Origin: JALENY01 sp036310185
GTDB taxonomy: Bacteria; Bacillota; Clostridia; Lachnospirales; Lachnospiraceae
DNA: 32,678 bases
Assembly: GCA_036310185.1 (NCBI GenBank)
Contig: JAXJSH010000045.1
Span: 1 to 32,678, forward strand
Direction of reading: 5' to 3'
Shown: in pieces, positions 30,114 through 32,678 of the stretch
How the letters are laid out: every line of letters begins with the position of its first letter
Position numbering within the stretch: position 1 is the first letter of the stretch
The notes under the pieces: model-generated
The model's database searches: none
What the model was told of the DNA's origin: nothing
What the model saw: the letters and a program-made list of their open reading frames with translations, nothing else
Made by a program: the position numbers and the translations under genes

Positions 30114-30371
30114 TGTGGATAGTGTGGATAATGTGTATAACTTTTTTCGGTGTGAATTATGTGAAACCAAAGATGTCGAATTTGCGCGGCTTCTGCGTAT
30201 ATTGGTCGGAAAATGCTGTCAGATTATGTAAACAGAGATATACACAAAAAAGTCCACAAGTCCATACACACAAAAATGTGAATAAACCTGTGGATAATGT
30301 GGATAAGTGTCGGTGTACAGCATAAAATCAACGCTTATTGGTTGTGGATAAGTTTTTTTGATTTTGGATAA
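30114..30371 (+). repeat. Cluster of eight DnaA-box-like 9-mers
   Basis: TGTGGATAA, the complement of the DnaA box TTATCCACA, occurs perfectly at 30123, 30289, 30298 and 30343. One-mismatch forms stand at 30114 (TGTGGATAG), 30132 (TGTGTATAA), 30277 (TGTGAATAA) and 30363 (TTTGGATAA). All face the same way. Three are end to end at 30114-30140, and two at 30289-30306. A reverse-facing near match (ATATACACA) lies at 30238. The 30011-30439 gap is AT-rich and otherwise holds only the dnaD promoter and the murC terminator. It is upstream of the dnaD-dnaI-prs operon. Confidence 0.85.
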
Positions 30372-30416
30372 AAAGAACCTCTTCTGCAGATATGTCATTT
30401 ATCTTTAGAAGAGGTT
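30371..30416 (-). terminator. murC terminator
   Basis: AACCTCTTCT (30376-30385) and AGAAGAGGTT (30407-30416) form a perfect 10-bp stem; on minus CTTTTTATCC follows. Confidence 0.88.
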
Positions 30417-30439
30417 TATTTTTGCATATAAATAAATGT

Positions 30440-31819
30440 TTACAGTCCGAGAAGATTTTCGCCGATTTTTACCACATCTCCGGCGCCCATCGTGATCAGC
30501 AGATCGCCTTCTGCACAGTTTTCCAGTAAATAATCTTCAATTTCACCAAAGGACGGCAGATAACATACTTCGGTACCCAGTGCCTCGATCTCTTTGCGCA
30601 GATCGTCGGAACTTATGCCCAGTTCATTTTTTTCACGGGCTGCATAGATATCGGCCAGAACCACACGGTCAGCCAGTGTCAGTGCCTCGGCAAACTCCGG
30701 AAGAAGTGCCTTGGTACGGGTGTAGGTATGGGGCTGGAATACGCACCACAGAGTTTTGTGCGGATAATTTTTCGCAGCAGTCAGTGTGGCTTTGATCTCG
30801 GTCGGATGATGTGCGTAATCGTCGATGACAGTTACGCCCCCTACGGTTCCCTTGTGCTGGAAACGGCGGTCGGTACCGGTAAAGTTTGCAAGACCTTTTG
30901 CCAGTACATCAACCGGAATGTTCAGAATGGAGCCGAGGGCAATGGTTGCCAGTGCATTGGAAATATTGTGTGCACCTGGAACGTTCAGTGTAAAATGACC
31001 GAACAGCCCGCCTTTGTACATACAGTCGAAAGAACCGAAGCCGGATTCATCGTAGGAAATGTTGGCTGCGGTGTAGTCTGCGTCACCTGTCATAGAATAA
31101 GTAAGAACCTGACAGTTCAGATCTTTTGTGATCATTTCGTATTTTGGTGTGTCTGCATTGATGATCAGTGTACCATCCTGGGGGAGCAGCTCAGCAAATC
31201 TGCGGAAAGAATTGCGGATATCTTCAATATCTTTGAAGAAATCCAGATGGTCTGCATCCACATTCAGGATAATGCTGATTTTTGGGTAAAAGCTTAAAAA
31301 GCTGTTGGTGTATTCGCAGGCTTCCGTAATGAAATTTTCAGAATGACCCACGCGGATGTTGCCGCCGATGGCCGGAAGAATACCGCCTACCGAAATAGTC
31401 GGGTCCATATCTGCCTGAAGCAGAACGTGGGAAGCCATGGAAGTAGTAGTGGTCTTGCCGTGTGTTCCGGAGATGGCGATCGGAGTTTTGTAGTTGCGCA
31501 TGATCTGGCCAAGCAGCTCAGCACGGGTCAGCATAGGCTTCTGTTTGGCCACAGCGGAAGCGTATTCCGGATTATCCGGATGAATTGCTGCTGTATATAC
31601 AACCAGATCAGTCGAATCTTCAATATTTTCTGCACACTGACCGATATAGATTTTTGCACCGAGGCTTTCCAGGTGACGGGTCAGTTCGCTGGCTTTGGCA
31701 TCGGAACCGGAGATGGTGAACTTTTCTTTTAAAAGAATCTCAGCCAGACCGCTCATGCTGATGCCGCCGATTCCGATAAAGTGAATGTGAATCGGCTTAT
31801 TAAAGTCAATGGTATACAT
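30440..31819 (-). CDS. murC: UDP-N-acetylmuramate-L-alanine ligase
   Basis: The 459-residue protein joins L-alanine to UDP-MurNAc, the first step of the peptidoglycan stem peptide. It shows the MurC N-terminal nucleotide-sugar loop HFIGIGGISMSGLAEIL (about 13-29), the ATP loop ISGTHGKTTTTSM (116-128), the central domain with TEACEY and DADHLDFF, and the C-terminal DDYAHHPTEIKATL. Length is normal. AAGAAGG lies ahead of the ATG. It is transcribed alone here, away from the usual mur/dcw cluster, and ends at its own terminator ahead of the DnaA-box region. Confidence 0.97.
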   Translation of the reverse strand: MYTIDFNKPIHIHFIGIGGISMSGLAEILLKEKFTISGSDAKASELTRHLESLGAKIYIGQCAENIEDSTDLVVYTAAIHPDNPEYASAVAKQKPMLTRAELLGQIMRNYKTPIAISGTHGKTTTTSMASHVLLQADMDPTISVGGILPAIGGNIRVGHSENFITEACEYTNSFLSFYPKISIILNVDADHLDFFKDIEDIRNSFRRFAELLPQDGTLIINADTPKYEMITKDLNCQVLTYSMTGDADYTAANISYDESGFGSFDCMYKGGLFGHFTLNVPGAHNISNALATIALGSILNIPVDVLAKGLANFTGTDRRFQHKGTVGGVTVIDDYAHHPTEIKATLTAAKNYPHKTLWCVFQPHTYTRTKALLPEFAEALTLADRVVLADIYAAREKNELGISSDDLRKEIEALGTEVCYLPSFGEIEDYLLENCAEGDLLITMGAGDVVKIGENLLGL

Positions 31820-31858
31820 GAAAATGTACCTTCTTTCCTCAATAATTAGTCTTTTCCA

Positions 31859-31887
31859 ATTATACTCTGATTCTGAAAAAATGAAAA
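31859..31887 (-). promoter_or_regulatory. murC promoter
   Basis: On minus, TTTTCA (31887-31882), 17 bases, TATAAT (31864-31859), about 40 bases before the ATG. The remaining gap to glgC holds nothing else I can name. Confidence 0.6.
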
Positions 31888-32041
31888 GTATTTCTTGCTT
31901 TTCAAACGCTGTTTTGCCCTGTTCTTTACAAAAAAGGATGATTAGGGACGAAAAATGTATTTTTTTGTGCTATTTTGCGGATAAAACTGGGAAAATGTCA
32001 TAAAAAGAAGGGAAAATGTGCAGAATCCTTTGTAAAAAATG

Positions 32042-32078
32042 TTCACGAAAAAGAATTTGTATGTTATAATCGTATAAT
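32042..32078 (+). promoter_or_regulatory. glgC promoter region
   Basis: A TATAAT with an extended TGT sits at 32065-32070 (poor -35 TTCACG at 32042), and a second TATAAT lies at 32073-32078. Confidence 0.55.
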
Positions 32079-32106
32079 ACAATAAAAGGAAGCTGAGGTG
32101 ATTGCA

Positions 32107-32678
32107 ATGATTAAAAAGGAAATGATCGCCATGCTTTTGGCAGGCGGTCAGGGCAGCCGGTTAGGAGTCTTAACCGAAAAGGTAGCAAAACCAGCGGTAG
32201 CCTTTGGGGGAAAGTATCGAATTATCGACTTTCCGCTCAGTAACTGTATCAACTCTGGTATTGACACAGTTGGTGTGCTGACACAGTATCAGCCGCTTCG
32301 TTTAAATACGCATATAGGCATTGGCATTCCGTGGGATCTTGACCGAAATGTGGGAGGTGTTACCATACTTCCGCCTTATGAAAAGACCAGCAATACCGAC
32401 TGGTACACAGGTACGGCAAATGCGATCTATCAGAATATGGAGTACATGGAGCAGTACAATCCGGATTATGTATTGATTCTGTCCGGTGACCATATTTACA
32501 AGATGGATTATGAAGTGATGCTGAATTACCATAAGGTGAACAAAGCAGATGTCACCATTGCCGTTATGCCGGTTCCGATGGAGGAAGCCAGCCGTTTTGG
32601 CATTATGGTCACAGACGATGCGGGACGGATCACCGATTTTCAGGAAAAACCGGAACATCCGGCGAGCAACCTGGCATC
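32107..32678 (+). CDS. glgC: Glucose-1-phosphate adenylyltransferase, N-terminal part
   Basis: The first 190 codons are present; the gene runs off the window edge. The product makes ADP-glucose, the committed step of bacterial glycogen synthesis. The nucleotide-binding start MLLAGGQGSRLGVLTEKVAKPAVAFGG is intact, followed by YRIIDFPLSNCINSG, the allosteric/catalytic stretch PWDLDRNVGG, WYTGTANAIYQN and the metal-binding LSGDHIYKMDY. GAGGTG precedes the ATG at 32107; a GTG three codons earlier is a weaker option. In relatives glgC is often followed by glgD, which cannot be checked here. Confidence 0.95.
   Translation, partial: MIKKEMIAMLLAGGQGSRLGVLTEKVAKPAVAFGGKYRIIDFPLSNCINSGIDTVGVLTQYQPLRLNTHIGIGIPWDLDRNVGGVTILPPYEKTSNTDWYTGTANAIYQNMEYMEQYNPDYVLILSGDHIYKMDYEVMLNYHKVNKADVTIAVMPVPMEEASRFGIMVTDDAGRITDFQEKPEHPASNLA

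Noticed and set aside
30011..30439. Chromosomal origin of replication (oriC)
   Set aside because: DnaA-box-like repeats are plentiful, but dnaA, dnaN and rpmH are absent and no clear unwinding element was identified, so only a box cluster is claimed.
1..32678. CRISPR arrays, tRNA or rRNA genes, insertion sequences, prophage
   Set aside because: No regularly spaced repeats, cloverleaf sequences, transposase or phage structural genes were seen; DnaD/DnaI here are host replication genes by context.

Overview
The window reads as a chromosomal segment of a low-to-moderate GC, Gram-positive anaerobe of the Clostridia, most likely family Lachnospiraceae (Blautia/Ruminococcus-like; genus not resolvable by eye). 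The reasons are AGGAGG-type ribosome sites, an HrcA/CIRCE-controlled clpB, a T-box leader on aspS, a DnaD plus DnaI-type replication pair, a DUF4250 protein, a glycogen-type glgC, many ABC exporters, and no phage or transposon genes.

Layout. (1) 1-1.9 kb: an acyl carrier protein and an AMP-forming acyl ligase. (2) 2-5.5 kb: a membrane-anchored FKBP-type isomerase (minus), a small two-repeat protein of unknown function, an anion-permease-like protein (minus), and a secreted protein made only of SLH repeats. (3) 5.6-8.7 kb: clpB behind a CIRCE operator that overlaps its promoter, then a DUF4250 gene. (4) 8.9-13.5 kb: a MarR regulator and a heterodimeric ABC exporter with one degenerate and one canonical ATP site. 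(5) 13.6-18 kb: a second two-gene ABC system of CydDC/IrtAB type plus a YbaN-family membrane protein, preceded by TTAG...CTAA repeats and a leader terminator. (6) 18-20.3 kb: a T-box riboswitch and aspS. The apparent specifier codon is AAC (Asn), and the enzyme carries the His typical of non-discriminating AspRS. (7) 20.3-22.2 kb: a MATE efflux gene (minus) behind a leader terminator, then a compact type I toxin-antitoxin locus consisting of a 30-aa holin-like peptide and a convergent, terminator-ended antisense RNA. (8) 22.2-26.5 kb: a methyltransferase, Hsp33 and glutamine-dependent NAD synthetase, then an FMN-binding-like membrane protein (minus). (9) 26.7-32 kb, minus strand: murC, then a translationally linked dnaD-dnaI-prs operon. 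Between them lies a cluster of eight same-direction DnaA-box-like 9-mers. (10) From 32.1 kb: the start of glgC, cut by the window edge.

The most notable items are noncoding. They are the toxin/antisense RNA locus, whose two promoters start RNAs with related 5' sequences; the DnaA-box cluster upstream of the helicase-loader operon; the Asn-specifier T-box on aspS; the CIRCE operator whose one off-consensus base completes a perfect -35 box; and the leader terminator in front of the MATE gene. All assignments come from reading the sequence and recalled family knowledge. No database search was run.
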